14,182 nt of DNA, taken from JAWWPG01 sp037719575 (GTDB lineage: Bacteria > Actinomycetota > Actinomycetes > Propionibacteriales > Nocardioidaceae). A program made the translations under genes and the position numbers. Below, one piece after another: positions 1 through 6,671 of this stretch. The notes below the pieces were generated by a model that searched no databases, had not been told where the DNA came from, and saw only the letters and a list, made by a program, of their open reading frames with translations. The DNA lies in assembly GCA_037719575.1 (NCBI GenBank), contig JBBJMF010000073.1, forward strand, positions 1-14,182, read 5' to 3'. The stretch's first letter is position 1, and each line of letters starts with the position of its first letter.

Positions 1-110
1 GACGGCTGCCGGCATCTGTGACCGCGAAGGTGATCCTGCGCCCGGCAGCGGATCGCCAACTGAGCCGGCGACTGGTTGCCGCGTCACTTTATCGGTCCTA
101 CTATTGGTCG

Positions 111-337
111 ATGGAGGTGCGGTGGTCCCAGTCCAGCCGGCGCCACCGCATCGGTCGAGCACCCGCCGACACGTGATGTCGACGGTTGAGCCGACCGCGT
201 CGGCGACGAACGCTGGTAGTGCCGCGTTGCTGTGGATCGGGACGGACGACCGGGGCGTCGAACTGGAGATCGTCGCAGCAGTGCTGCCCGATCTCTACCT
301 GGTCATACACGTCATGCCCACGGCCCTGAGGAGATGA
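111..337 (+). pseudogene. Frameshifted small toxin-like gene upstream of an RHH antitoxin
   Basis: Two overlapping frames join into one plausible small protein of about 75 residues. The first frame starts at ATG 111 (MEVRWSQSSRRHRIGRA) and meets a stop at about 174. The next frame supplies RRHVMSTVEPTA and then LLWIGTDDRGVELEIVAAV followed by LVIHVMP, ending at 337. The span is 227 nt, one short of a multiple of three, which fits a single-base deletion near 160-170. The IGxDxxGxxLEIV...VIHxMP pattern resembles small actinobacterial proteins encoded just before CopG-like antitoxins; that resemblance is from memory. The stop overlaps ATG 334 and lies 2 nt before the antitoxin start chosen here, as in a toxin-first TA operon. 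The second frame is in fact open from base 2 of the window, so an intact gene using a different start cannot be excluded, although its residues 1-24 look unnatural (Pro/Arg-rich). Confidence 0.45.
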
Positions 338-339
338 AG

Positions 340-654
340 ATGGCCAACAAGACGATTCGAATCAAGGACGTCGATGTCACCGACGGCGGCAGCATCGATC
401 TGGACGTCGAGAACGTCCGCCTCGCCAACGGCACCCGACTGACCGAGGCCGCCGCCCGCGAACTCGCCGAGCAGGTGCTGCGGACTTCATCTCGCGGTCG
501 CCCGTCGCTCACCGCTCCCGGCCAGCGGTCGCCGCAGCTCCGGCTCACAGTGCCGGAGCGACTGCGTGACGGCCTGAGGGCGCGCGCCGACGCCGAGCAT
601 CGGAGCGTGTCCGAATTAGCTCGCGAAGCGATCGAGCGTTACCTCGCCTCATAG
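340..654 (+). CDS. Ribbon-helix-helix (CopG/Arc-type) antitoxin-like protein
   Basis: This is a 104-residue protein. The C-terminal 40 residues (RLTVPERLRDGLRARADAEH, then SVSELAREAIERYL) have the beta-strand plus two-helix layout of ribbon-helix-helix DNA-binding domains, as in antitoxins that repress their own operon. The N-terminal 60 residues (strands followed by a Thr/Ala/Glu helix, LTEAAARELAEQVL) are probably the toxin-neutralising part. ATG 340 is chosen because GAGGAG at 328-333 lies 6 nt upstream. ATG 334 overlaps the preceding stop but abuts the Shine-Dalgarno sequence, so it is less likely. The preceding toxin-like frame appears broken, so this antitoxin may be an orphan. The family fold is clear; the antitoxin role is inferred from context. 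Confidence 0.75.
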   Translation: MANKTIRIKDVDVTDGGSIDLDVENVRLANGTRLTEAAARELAEQVLRTSSRGRPSLTAPGQRSPQLRLTVPERLRDGLRARADAEHRSVSELAREAIERYLAS

Positions 655-700
655 GGCCAAGAGCCAGACCGCGCACGGATTGCTACACCCCGTCTTGGCC
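655..700 (+). terminator. Inverted repeat just after the antitoxin stop, possible terminator
   Basis: GGCCAAGA (655-662) and TCTTGGCC (693-700) are perfect 8-bp inverted arms separated by 30 nt, and the first arm begins on the base after the antitoxin stop. There is no T-run after it and the loop is long, so an intrinsic terminator is only one possibility; a recombination or element-end scar is another. Between here and 795 I see no coding potential. Confidence 0.3.
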
Positions 701-795
701 GTGTCAACCTGACTTGGCCCCGGGGTGACGGGGCGGGTTCTAGCGATCGTGGCAACACGAGCGACTGTTGACGGTTGGTGACCGTAGTGGTCCGG

Positions 796-1460
796 TCAGC
801 GGATGGCGTTCTGGATCAGCTCGGCGCGGGGTGTGTCACCTCGCTTGGTCCAGGCGTCGATCGCCGCCGCGAGGGTGAGTGTGGAGCCGGCTAGCACTTG
901 CGGGCCGCCTTGACGGGTGAGCAGTTTGTCCAGTGAGCAGAAAGCCTTGCCCTACCGCGCGGGCACGAGGATGGCGGTCGCGGCGCGTTCGCCTGTCCAG
1001 TGCCCTGCGGGCAGTGACGTGCGTGAGCCGAGGTCGATGGGGGTGTTAAGGGCTTGCCCGGAGAGCCAGTCATCGAGCAGTCCGTTGGCGATACCGATGC
1101 AGCTGGAGACGGTGGCAACCGAGTTGTCCGGCGACTCGGGCTGACTTGGTCGAGTAACACACCGGCCAGGGCGGTCTCGCCGTCGAGGATGGCCTGCACG
1201 ACCAGCCGCAGCCTGGCGATCGCGATGTCGCGGGTATCGCCAACAGGGCTGAACAGTTCCATGTTGCGGCGCTCCACCGCGCGGTTGAGCGCGCGCTGCA
1301 GGGTGTCCAGGTCGGGGCCGTCGATGTTGTCGACGTCGATGCCTTCCTCGGCCCGCAGCGGTGCCAGCTCGCGGAGCATCTCCTTGACCAGCCCGGGCTT
1401 GTGCTCGACGGTGGGCATGGCTGGGAACGGTTCTGGGCTGCGTCGCCGGATATCCGCCAT
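796..1460 (-). pseudogene. Hypothetical protein gene broken by two frameshifts
   Basis: Read from ATG 1460 leftwards, the first frame encodes a natural-looking segment (LVKEMLRELAPLRAEEGIDV ... LDTLQRALNRAVERRNMELF ... ILDGETALAGVLLDQV). Near 1140-1147 coding continues in a second frame (PESPDNSVATVSSCIGIANG, LLDDWLSGQAL, LPAGHWTGERAATAILVPAR) until a stop at 952-954. It then resumes in a third frame (KAFCSLDKLLTRQGG, LAGSTLTLAAAIDAWTKRGD, TPRAELIQNAIR), ending with TGA at 796-798. The three pieces together give about 220 residues. Residue usage is sensible in each piece only in its own frame, which argues for decay rather than chance ORFs. A GAGGA motif lies 8 nt upstream of the start (minus strand). 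I do not recognise the family. It lies next to transposase debris. Confidence 0.6.
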
Positions 1461-1489
1461 GGGTTCATCCTCGCAGCGGCCCCGGCCGC

Positions 1490-1786
1490 GTCAGTCGCGC
1501 CCGCGTGCCGGAGCTCCTCGAGCAGCTCAGCTGGGCTGACCCAGCCGAGCGTCTTGCGTGGCCGATAGTTCAGTTCGACGGCCACCGGCCGGTACTGCCC
1601 GCTGCCCGGATCAAGGTTGCGGCGCAACTCCCGGCTGACCGAGCTGGCGACCACGCCCGCCCTCGCCCCGAGGACGACCAGTGGCTGGCTCGAGCGACGG
1701 CGATGCTCGAGGCGGACCTGACGCGCGAGTTCCCCCTGCCCGACCATCGCCGAGCAGCTGTCTTTCTCCTGCGACGGGTTCCGCAA
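1490..1786 (-). pseudogene. IS30-family transposase remnant with internal deletion
   Basis: On the minus strand one frame holds two recognisable ends of an IS30-type transposase fused together. The helix-turn-helix end (SSVSRELRRNLDPGSGQYRP, about 1589-1639) is followed almost directly by the extreme C-terminal motif (LNYRPRKTLGWVSPAELLEE, about 1514-1573). In intact IS30 transposases these are separated by some 200 residues containing the DDE catalytic core. That core is missing, with the junction near 1574. The sequence before the helix-turn-helix is degenerate and may contain a further frameshift. The frame has no proper stop and runs into the neighbouring pseudogene region. Family assignment rests on these two motifs as I remember them. 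The element cannot be active. Confidence 0.65.
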
Positions 1787-1956
1787 GCGCTCCGACAGCT
1801 GTCCGGGCTGTCCCCCTGCACCGGGGCGAGTCCCCGCAAGTTCCGCTCATCCCTCCCTACCACGGGATCGCGACATTGAAAGCAGGACCGCCTGGGTCGC
1901 CAATGCTCGGCTGCACACGAGCCTGGGCGACCGGTCTGGCCTCAGGCGCCGTGCAC

Positions 1957-1981
1957 CGCGACGCGACGCGACGCGACGCGA
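1957..1981 (+). repeat. Five perfect copies of CGCGA
   Basis: The pentamer CGCGA is repeated five times without interruption in the gap between the IS30 remnant and the ROK gene. It is a short tandem repeat prone to slippage. No coding or binding role is evident. The remainder of 1787-2027 shows no convincing gene; it includes 7-bp inverted arms GGTCGCC and GGCGACC, around 1894-1932. Confidence 0.8.
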
Positions 1982-2027
1982 GGAGCAGGTATCGCCAGCT
2001 TGTTGGGGCGATCTCGGCGATGCGAGG

Positions 2028-3182
2028 TCAGGTTCGAAGCCTCTCGTTGACGGCCTGCGGCGTGAACGAGCTGTCGACCACGAGTCGGGTCAGCCCCATG
2101 ACGGCGGCGTCCTCGCCGAGCGCGCCGAGTTCCAGCGCCATGTGCCGGGTCGCTCGGGGCAACGCGAGCCGGTACAAGGTCTCGCGGATCCCGGCCAGCA
2201 GCGGCGCCGAGGCCAACGCTCCGCCGATGAGCACCACCTCGGGGTTGAGCAGGCACACCACGGTGGCCATCACCTCGCCGATCCGACGACCCGCTTCCTG
2301 GGTCAGCCGGGCGGCGTCGGCGTTGCCCGCCCGAAGCAGGTCTCGAACTGCCCGACCTGAGGGCGCTGGAAGGCCCAGGGCAGTCAGTTGGGCCGCGACG
2401 GCGCGCCCGCTCGCCACGGCGGCGAGACACCCGTGCCGTCCGCACTGACAGGTGGCCTCGGAGCCGGCCGAGACCTGAACGTGCCCGATGTCGCCGGCGC
2501 CACCGTCGGAGCCGCTGTAAAGGCGGCCGTCAATGACGATGCCGGTGCCGATGCCGGTCGACACCTTCACCAGGCACAGGGACCCGCTGCCGGTGGGCCG
2601 TGCGGCGTACTCGCCCAGGGCCGCTCCGTCGGCGTCGTTGGCCGTGAGCACGGGCACACCCGGCAGCATTGCCTGCAGGTGTTGGGCTATCGGGTACGCA
2701 TCCCAGCCGGGGAGCATGGGAGGTTGGCTGGGCCGGCCGGACTCGGGGTCAACCGGACCGGGGACGCTGAGTCCCACGCCGCACAGTTCCTCGGGTGTCA
2801 CGTCGTGCTTGTCCATCAGCGCGGACATCGCGGTGGTGATGCGGTCTAGCACCTCCGAGGGACCCGAGTCGACGGTGACGTCGACCTGGTCATCGCCCAG
2901 CACGACGCCGCCCAGGTCGGTGATGGCGATTCGGGTGTGGGTGGTGTCCACCGCCGCGACCAGCACGCTCGATTGGGACGTGTTGAAGGCGAGCCGCATA
3001 CGCCGCCTGCCACCTGTCGGTTCTGTGGTGCCGCCCTCGACGATCATCCCGGCCGCGAGCAGCGCGTCGAGACGTTGGGAGACCGTCATCCGGGACAGGC
3101 CAGTGGCCTCCAGCACGTCGCCGCGAGTGGTGGCCCGGCCGTGCCGGATCAACTCCAGGATGTCCCCTGGTCCTGTCGGCAC
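2028..3182 (-). CDS. ROK-family transcriptional regulator
   Basis: This is a repressor-like protein of about 384 residues. The N-terminal 60 residues form a winged helix-turn-helix (DILELIRHGRATTRGDVLEA, then TGLSRMTVSQRLDALLAAGM). The rest is a ROK sugar-kinase-like domain with a phosphate-loop remnant AAVDTTHTRIAI, the LTANDADGAALGE motif, and the ROK zinc signature GDIGHVQV...CQCGRHGC (one His plus three Cys). Known members bind a sugar or sugar phosphate in this domain and then release their operator. GTG 3182 is preferred because GAGGGG lies 6 nt upstream; the longer GTG 3221 start has AAGGG only 1 nt before it and adds CEGCG-containing residues not typical of the family. It is transcribed divergently from the sugar operon, so it most likely represses that operon and itself. 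It could also act as an activator; enzymatic kinase activity is unlikely. Confidence 0.93.
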   Translation of the reverse strand: MPTGPGDILELIRHGRATTRGDVLEATGLSRMTVSQRLDALLAAGMIVEGGTTEPTGGRRRMRLAFNTSQSSVLVAAVDTTHTRIAITDLGGVVLGDDQVDVTVDSGPSEVLDRITTAMSALMDKHDVTPEELCGVGLSVPGPVDPESGRPSQPPMLPGWDAYPIAQHLQAMLPGVPVLTANDADGAALGEYAARPTGSGSLCLVKVSTGIGTGIVIDGRLYSGSDGGAGDIGHVQVSAGSEATCQCGRHGCLAAVASGRAVAAQLTALGLPAPSGRAVRDLLRAGNADAARLTQEAGRRIGEVMATVVCLLNPEVVLIGGALASAPLLAGIRETLYRLALPRATRHMALELGALGEDAAVMGLTRLVVDSSFTPQAVNERLRT

Positions 3183-3229
3183 GCCACACCCCTCGCACCG
3201 TGGTGAACGGGCGTCAACCACGCCCTTGG

Positions 3230-3244
3230 CCCGCGGCCCGCGGG
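3230..3244. promoter_or_regulatory. Tandem CCCGCGG palindromic motif, candidate operator
   Basis: CCCGCGG occurs twice back to back (3230-3236 and 3237-3243), and the second copy forms the perfect palindrome CCCGCGGG (3237-3244). It lies between the ROK gene start and the AT-rich promoter segment. ROK repressors bind inverted repeats in such divergent regions. G/C palindromes are frequent by chance in DNA of this composition, so the call is weak. Confidence 0.25.
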
Positions 3245-3280
3245 TGCCTGCCCATCAGCATACAAATATGAATCTAATGA

Positions 3281-3309
3281 TTGACAGCTATACCGCATAG
3301 GTCCAGAGT
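3281..3309 (+). promoter_or_regulatory. Likely sigma-70-type promoter of the sugar operon
   Basis: A perfect TTGACA (3281-3286) is followed after 17 nt by CAGAGT (3304-3309), a weak -10 box. It sits in an unusually AT-rich stretch (3261-3300) for this DNA and lies about 35 nt before the operon's first start codon. On the opposite strand TATGCT (3262-3257) could be a -10 for the divergent ROK gene, with GTCAAT upstream, overlapping this -35. Overlapping divergent promoters would let one operator control both directions. The small inverted arms AATC/GATT (around 3271-3282) are a second operator candidate. Confidence 0.5.
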
Positions 3310-3344
3310 GCTGACAAAAGTTGCGATCTCCCTACGGAGGCCAC

Positions 3345-4739
3345 ATGTCTGTCGTTCGCACGCGCAGTTCTCGGACTGCCACCCTCATGGCCGCCGCGGC
3401 CATCGTGGCCGCATCGCTCACCGCCTGCGGCTCCGATGACGAAGCCGGCGGCAGCAACGATGAGTCGATCACCGTCTGGATCGAGGAGGACCTGCCCGAT
3501 CGGGTGGCCGCCACGCAGGCGATCGTCGACTCGTTCACAGAGCAGAGCGGGATCCAGGTCGAGCTGGTGCCGGTGGCCGAGGACCAGTTCAACCAGATCC
3601 TCACCTCGAACGCGGCGGCCGGCGACCTGCCCGACGTGATCGGTGGCGTGCCGCTGGGTCAGCTGCGCACGCTGTCCACCAATGAGCTGGTCGATACCGA
3701 GGCGGTCCGTGCAGTCCTCGACTCCCTCGACGCGGGAACGTTCAGTGGCAGCGCGCTGGAGCTGACGACGGACGGCGAGGACCAGCTGGGCATCCCCAGC
3801 GAGTCGTGGGTGCAATTGCTGGTCTACCGCAAGGATCTCTTCGACGCCGCCGGGCTGGCCGCGCCCACGACGTACGACGACATACTGGCCGCTGCCGAGG
3901 CGCTGGACAGTGGTGATGTGGCCGGGTTCGTAGGCGCCAACGTCGCCGGTGACGCCTTTACTGCGCAGACCTTCGAGGAGATCGGCCTGGGCAACAACTG
4001 CCAGATGGTCGACGACGAGGGCGAGGTGACCTTCGACAGTAACGAGTGCGTCGAGGCGCTGGACTTCTACGGGCAGCTCCAGCAGAACTACTCGGTCACC
4101 GGCGCCCAGGACGTGGACACCACCCGGGCGTCGTACTTCGCCGGTCAGGCCGCAATGATCATCTGGTCGAGCTTCATCCTCGACGAGATGGCCGGGCTCC
4201 GCGACGATGCGCTGCCGACCTGCCCGGAGTGCCAGAACGACCCGGCATTCCTGGCCAACAACAGCGGCGTCGTCACCTCTATCCAAGGCCCGTCCGGCTC
4301 GGAACCGGCCACCTTCGGTGAGATCACGTCATGGACGATCCCGGTCGAGGCAGCCACCGCCCCGGCCAAGGAGTTCATCGAGTACATGATGAACGACGGC
4401 TACGAGCCGTGGATCGCGATCGCCCCCGAGGGCAAGATCCCGGTCCGGGCCGGCCCCAGCGCCGACTCGACGGAGTACGCCGACGCGTGGGCCTCGATGG
4501 ACGTGGGTGTGGACAGCAAGGCCCCACTGTCGCAGTTCTACGGTCAGGACGTGATCGACGCGCTGACCTCGGGTACCGAGACGCTCAGCCGGTGGGCGAT
4601 CCCGCAGGGGCAAGGCGAGCTGCTCGGCGCGATCCAGGGCGAGCAGCCGGTGGCCAACGCCGTCAACCTGGTGTCCAGCGGCACCTCGGCCGAGGAGGCC
4701 GCCCAGCAGGCCGCGGAGGCAATCCGCGCGGCGCAGTGA
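3345..4739 (+). CDS. Carbohydrate ABC transporter substrate-binding lipoprotein
   Basis: This 464-residue extracytoplasmic solute-binding protein (family 1 type) is anchored in the membrane as a lipoprotein. The signal peptide has a basic start (RTRSSR), an alanine-rich core and the lipobox LTAC with Cys28 as the lipidated residue. A Gly/Ser/Asp linker follows, and then the mature domain (SITVWIEEDLP ...). GDLPDVIGG and SYFAGQAAMIIWSS match typical positions in sugar-binding proteins. Four internal cysteines (NNCQ, NEC, CPEC) could form disulfides. ATG 3345 has GGAGG 4 nt upstream. It is the first gene of the operon and its stop overlaps the next start (GTGA). It delivers an unknown oligosaccharide or glycoside to the permeases. 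The family is certain and the ligand is unknown; neighbouring enzymes suggest an alpha-glycoside. Confidence 0.95.
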   Translation: MSVVRTRSSRTATLMAAAAIVAASLTACGSDDEAGGSNDESITVWIEEDLPDRVAATQAIVDSFTEQSGIQVELVPVAEDQFNQILTSNAAAGDLPDVIGGVPLGQLRTLSTNELVDTEAVRAVLDSLDAGTFSGSALELTTDGEDQLGIPSESWVQLLVYRKDLFDAAGLAAPTTYDDILAAAEALDSGDVAGFVGANVAGDAFTAQTFEEIGLGNNCQMVDDEGEVTFDSNECVEALDFYGQLQQNYSVTGAQDVDTTRASYFAGQAAMIIWSSFILDEMAGLRDDALPTCPECQNDPAFLANNSGVVTSIQGPSGSEPATFGEITSWTIPVEAATAPAKEFIEYMMNDGYEPWIAIAPEGKIPVRAGPSADSTEYADAWASMDVGVDSKAPLSQFYGQDVIDALTSGTETLSRWAIPQGQGELLGAIQGEQPVANAVNLVSSGTSAEEAAQQAAEAIRAAQ

Positions 4740-5752
4740 CGATCAGCGGACCCATCGCCCCCGCAGGGGCGACGGTCGAAGAGGCACCGATTCCGGTGCA
4801 GCGCGACCGCCGCCCCCGCCGGGGTCGGTCGGCCCGCTCCCGGGAGGACCGCCGCGCCGGCTTCCTGCTGATCTCCCCCACCGTGGTCATCGTCTTCACG
4901 ATGGTGGTTCTGCCGATCCTGTGGACCGTCTCACTGGCATTTCAGCAGGTGCGACTGCTCAACCTGCGGCGGACCGGGATCTTCGGCGACTACAGCCTGG
5001 ACAACTTCGTGGCCGTTCTCACCTCGCCGGGGTTCGTGGATGCGCTGGTCACCACGCTCGTCTACTCGGTCGCCGGCACGGCCTGTGCGATCGGGCTGGG
5101 CCTGGTTGCGGCGATGGCGCTGCGCAGCCCGTTCCGTGGCCGTGGCCTGGTCCGGGCCTGCATGCTGCTGCCATACGTCGCCCCGGTGGTCGCAGCCACC
5201 TTCGTGTGGACCACGATGCTCAACCCGCAGTTCGGCGTTGTGAACCACTACGGCACCACGCTGCTCGGCTGGGACGAGCCGATCGCGTTCCTCAGCTCGG
5301 CCGAGTCGGTCTCGCCGTTCGGCTTCGACCTGCACGTGAGCCAGTCGCTGCTGACGGTGGTGCTCTTCGAGGGGTGGCGTTCCTTCCCGTTCGCCTTCCT
5401 CTTCCTCACGGCCCGCCTGCAGGCGATCCCGGAAACGTTGGAGGAGGCCGCCACCGTCGACGGCGCCTCGCCGACCCAGCGGTTCCGCCACATCGTGCTG
5501 CCCCAGTTGCTCCCGACCATCGCGGTGCTGACGGTGCTGCGGTTCATCTGGACCTTCAACAACTTCGACGACATATACCTGCTGACGGGCGGCGGGGCCG
5601 GCACGCAGGTGGTCGCGATCCGGGTCTACGACTACCTCATCAACCGTGGTGACATCGGCGCCGCCGCAGCCCAGGGGCTGGTGCTGGCGGCGATCCTCGC
5701 TGTCCTAGTCACGATCTACCTCAAGCTGTTCGGCCGCTCGAAGGAGGTCTGA
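4736..5752 (+). CDS. Sugar ABC transporter permease, MalF type
   Basis: This 338-residue integral membrane protein is one half of the importer channel. After a basic cytoplasmic tail of about 40 residues (RDRRPRRGRSARSREDRR) comes TM1 (FLLISPTVVIVFTMVVLPIL), and about five more hydrophobic segments follow. The conserved cytoplasmic EAA loop, which docks the ATPase, is EEAATVDGASPTQRF with IVLPQL (about residues 236-257). Start GTG 4736 overlaps the stop of the binding-protein gene by 4 nt, implying translational coupling; no better start lies nearby before TM1. The following gene overlaps by 1 nt (TGATG). This subunit class usually pairs with a MalG-type partner, which is encoded next. Confidence 0.94.
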   Translation: MTISGPIAPAGATVEEAPIPVQRDRRPRRGRSARSREDRRAGFLLISPTVVIVFTMVVLPILWTVSLAFQQVRLLNLRRTGIFGDYSLDNFVAVLTSPGFVDALVTTLVYSVAGTACAIGLGLVAAMALRSPFRGRGLVRACMLLPYVAPVVAATFVWTTMLNPQFGVVNHYGTTLLGWDEPIAFLSSAESVSPFGFDLHVSQSLLTVVLFEGWRSFPFAFLFLTARLQAIPETLEEAATVDGASPTQRFRHIVLPQLLPTIAVLTVLRFIWTFNNFDDIYLLTGGGAGTQVVAIRVYDYLINRGDIGAAAAQGLVLAAILAVLVTIYLKLFGRSKEV

Positions 5753-6633
5753 TGAGCGCCAGCACCTTGTCGCGTGACGCCGTCGAACGCCGGATCTTCG
5801 CTTCGCTCCGTCCGCTGGTCATCGGCTTCCTACTGCTGATCACCCTGTTCCCCTTCTACTACATGGTGCTGCTGTCCTTCCGGCCGTTGGAGTCGCTGCT
5901 CCAGGATCCGGGCGCGCTGTGGCCCAGCCCGGGCGAGATCGACCTCGGCACCTACCGCGACGTGCTCACGTCGCAGGCCGAAGGGGGGCAGGGCTTCCTG
6001 ACCTTCATCAAGAACAGCTTCATCGTGGCGATGGGCACGGTCGTGCTCAGCCTCCTGGTGGCGATCCCCGGGGCGTACGCCGTGAGCCGGCTGGACTTCT
6101 TCGGGCGGCGTCAGATCAGCGCCGTCTTCCTCGGCGTCTACTTCTTTCCTTCGATCCTGCTGGCCATCCCGCTGTTCGTGTTCTTCACCCGCATCCAGCA
6201 GCGCGGCACGCTGATCGGCCTGTTGATCGTGTACGTCGCGCAGGTGGCGGCGGTTTCGATCTACATGCTGCGCAACTACTTCGACACGATCCCGGCCAGC
6301 CTGGAGGAGGCAGCGTTCATCGACGGCGCCAGCAGGCTCCAGGCGATGCGGCACGTCATTCTCCCGCTGGCGATGCCAGCGATCGCGTCGAACGCCCTCT
6401 TCGTGTTCATGATCGCCTGGAACGAGTTCCTCTTCGCCCTGCTGTTCCTGGTCGAGCGGCGGGACAACTGGACCGTCTCACTCGGCCTGTCCCAGCTTGC
6501 CGGGAGCGTCGAAGTGCCCACCACCGTGCTGATGGCCGGCTCGGTGATCCTCACCCTCCCGATCATCGTGCTGTTCTTCCTTAGCGAGCGGTGGCTGGCC
6601 GGCGGCCTGACCGCGGGCGCCGAGAAAGGCTGA
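5752..6633 (+). CDS. Sugar ABC transporter permease, MalG type
   Basis: This 293-residue inner-membrane protein is the second channel subunit. It has a short N-terminus, TM1 (LVIGFLLLITLFPFYYMVLL), six predicted hydrophobic segments in all, and the EAA loop EEAAFIDGASRLQAM with VILPLAMP (about residues 185-206). ATG 5752 shares one base with the previous stop, and AAGGAGG lies 4 nt upstream, giving a strong start. After the stop there are 38 nt before the next gene, the only real gap in the operon. No ABC ATPase gene exists in the window, so energy must come from an ATPase encoded elsewhere, such as an MsiK-like shared subunit. Confidence 0.95.
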   Translation: MSASTLSRDAVERRIFASLRPLVIGFLLLITLFPFYYMVLLSFRPLESLLQDPGALWPSPGEIDLGTYRDVLTSQAEGGQGFLTFIKNSFIVAMGTVVLSLLVAIPGAYAVSRLDFFGRRQISAVFLGVYFFPSILLAIPLFVFFTRIQQRGTLIGLLIVYVAQVAAVSIYMLRNYFDTIPASLEEAAFIDGASRLQAMRHVILPLAMPAIASNALFVFMIAWNEFLFALLFLVERRDNWTVSLGLSQLAGSVEVPTTVLMAGSVILTLPIIVLFFLSERWLAGGLTAGAEKG

Positions 6634-6671
6634 CGAGAGCCAATCGATTCGACAACTCAAGAGGAGAACCC

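Noticed and set aside
1070..1786. 238-codon minus-strand frame as a single intact gene
   Set aside because: Only its first part is transposase-like; the rest is an out-of-frame reading of the adjacent broken hypothetical gene.
3288..4286. 332-codon minus-strand frame opposite the binding-protein gene
   Set aside because: It is the antisense shadow of a well-supported lipoprotein gene; its sequence is Arg/His/Gln-rich low-quality coding with no motif.
4331..4735. Long upstream extension of the MalF-type permease frame
   Set aside because: The frame is open by chance over the binding-protein gene; the extension is Arg/Gly/Pro-rich with no domain, and GTG 4736 gives the usual permease length with a stop/start overlap.
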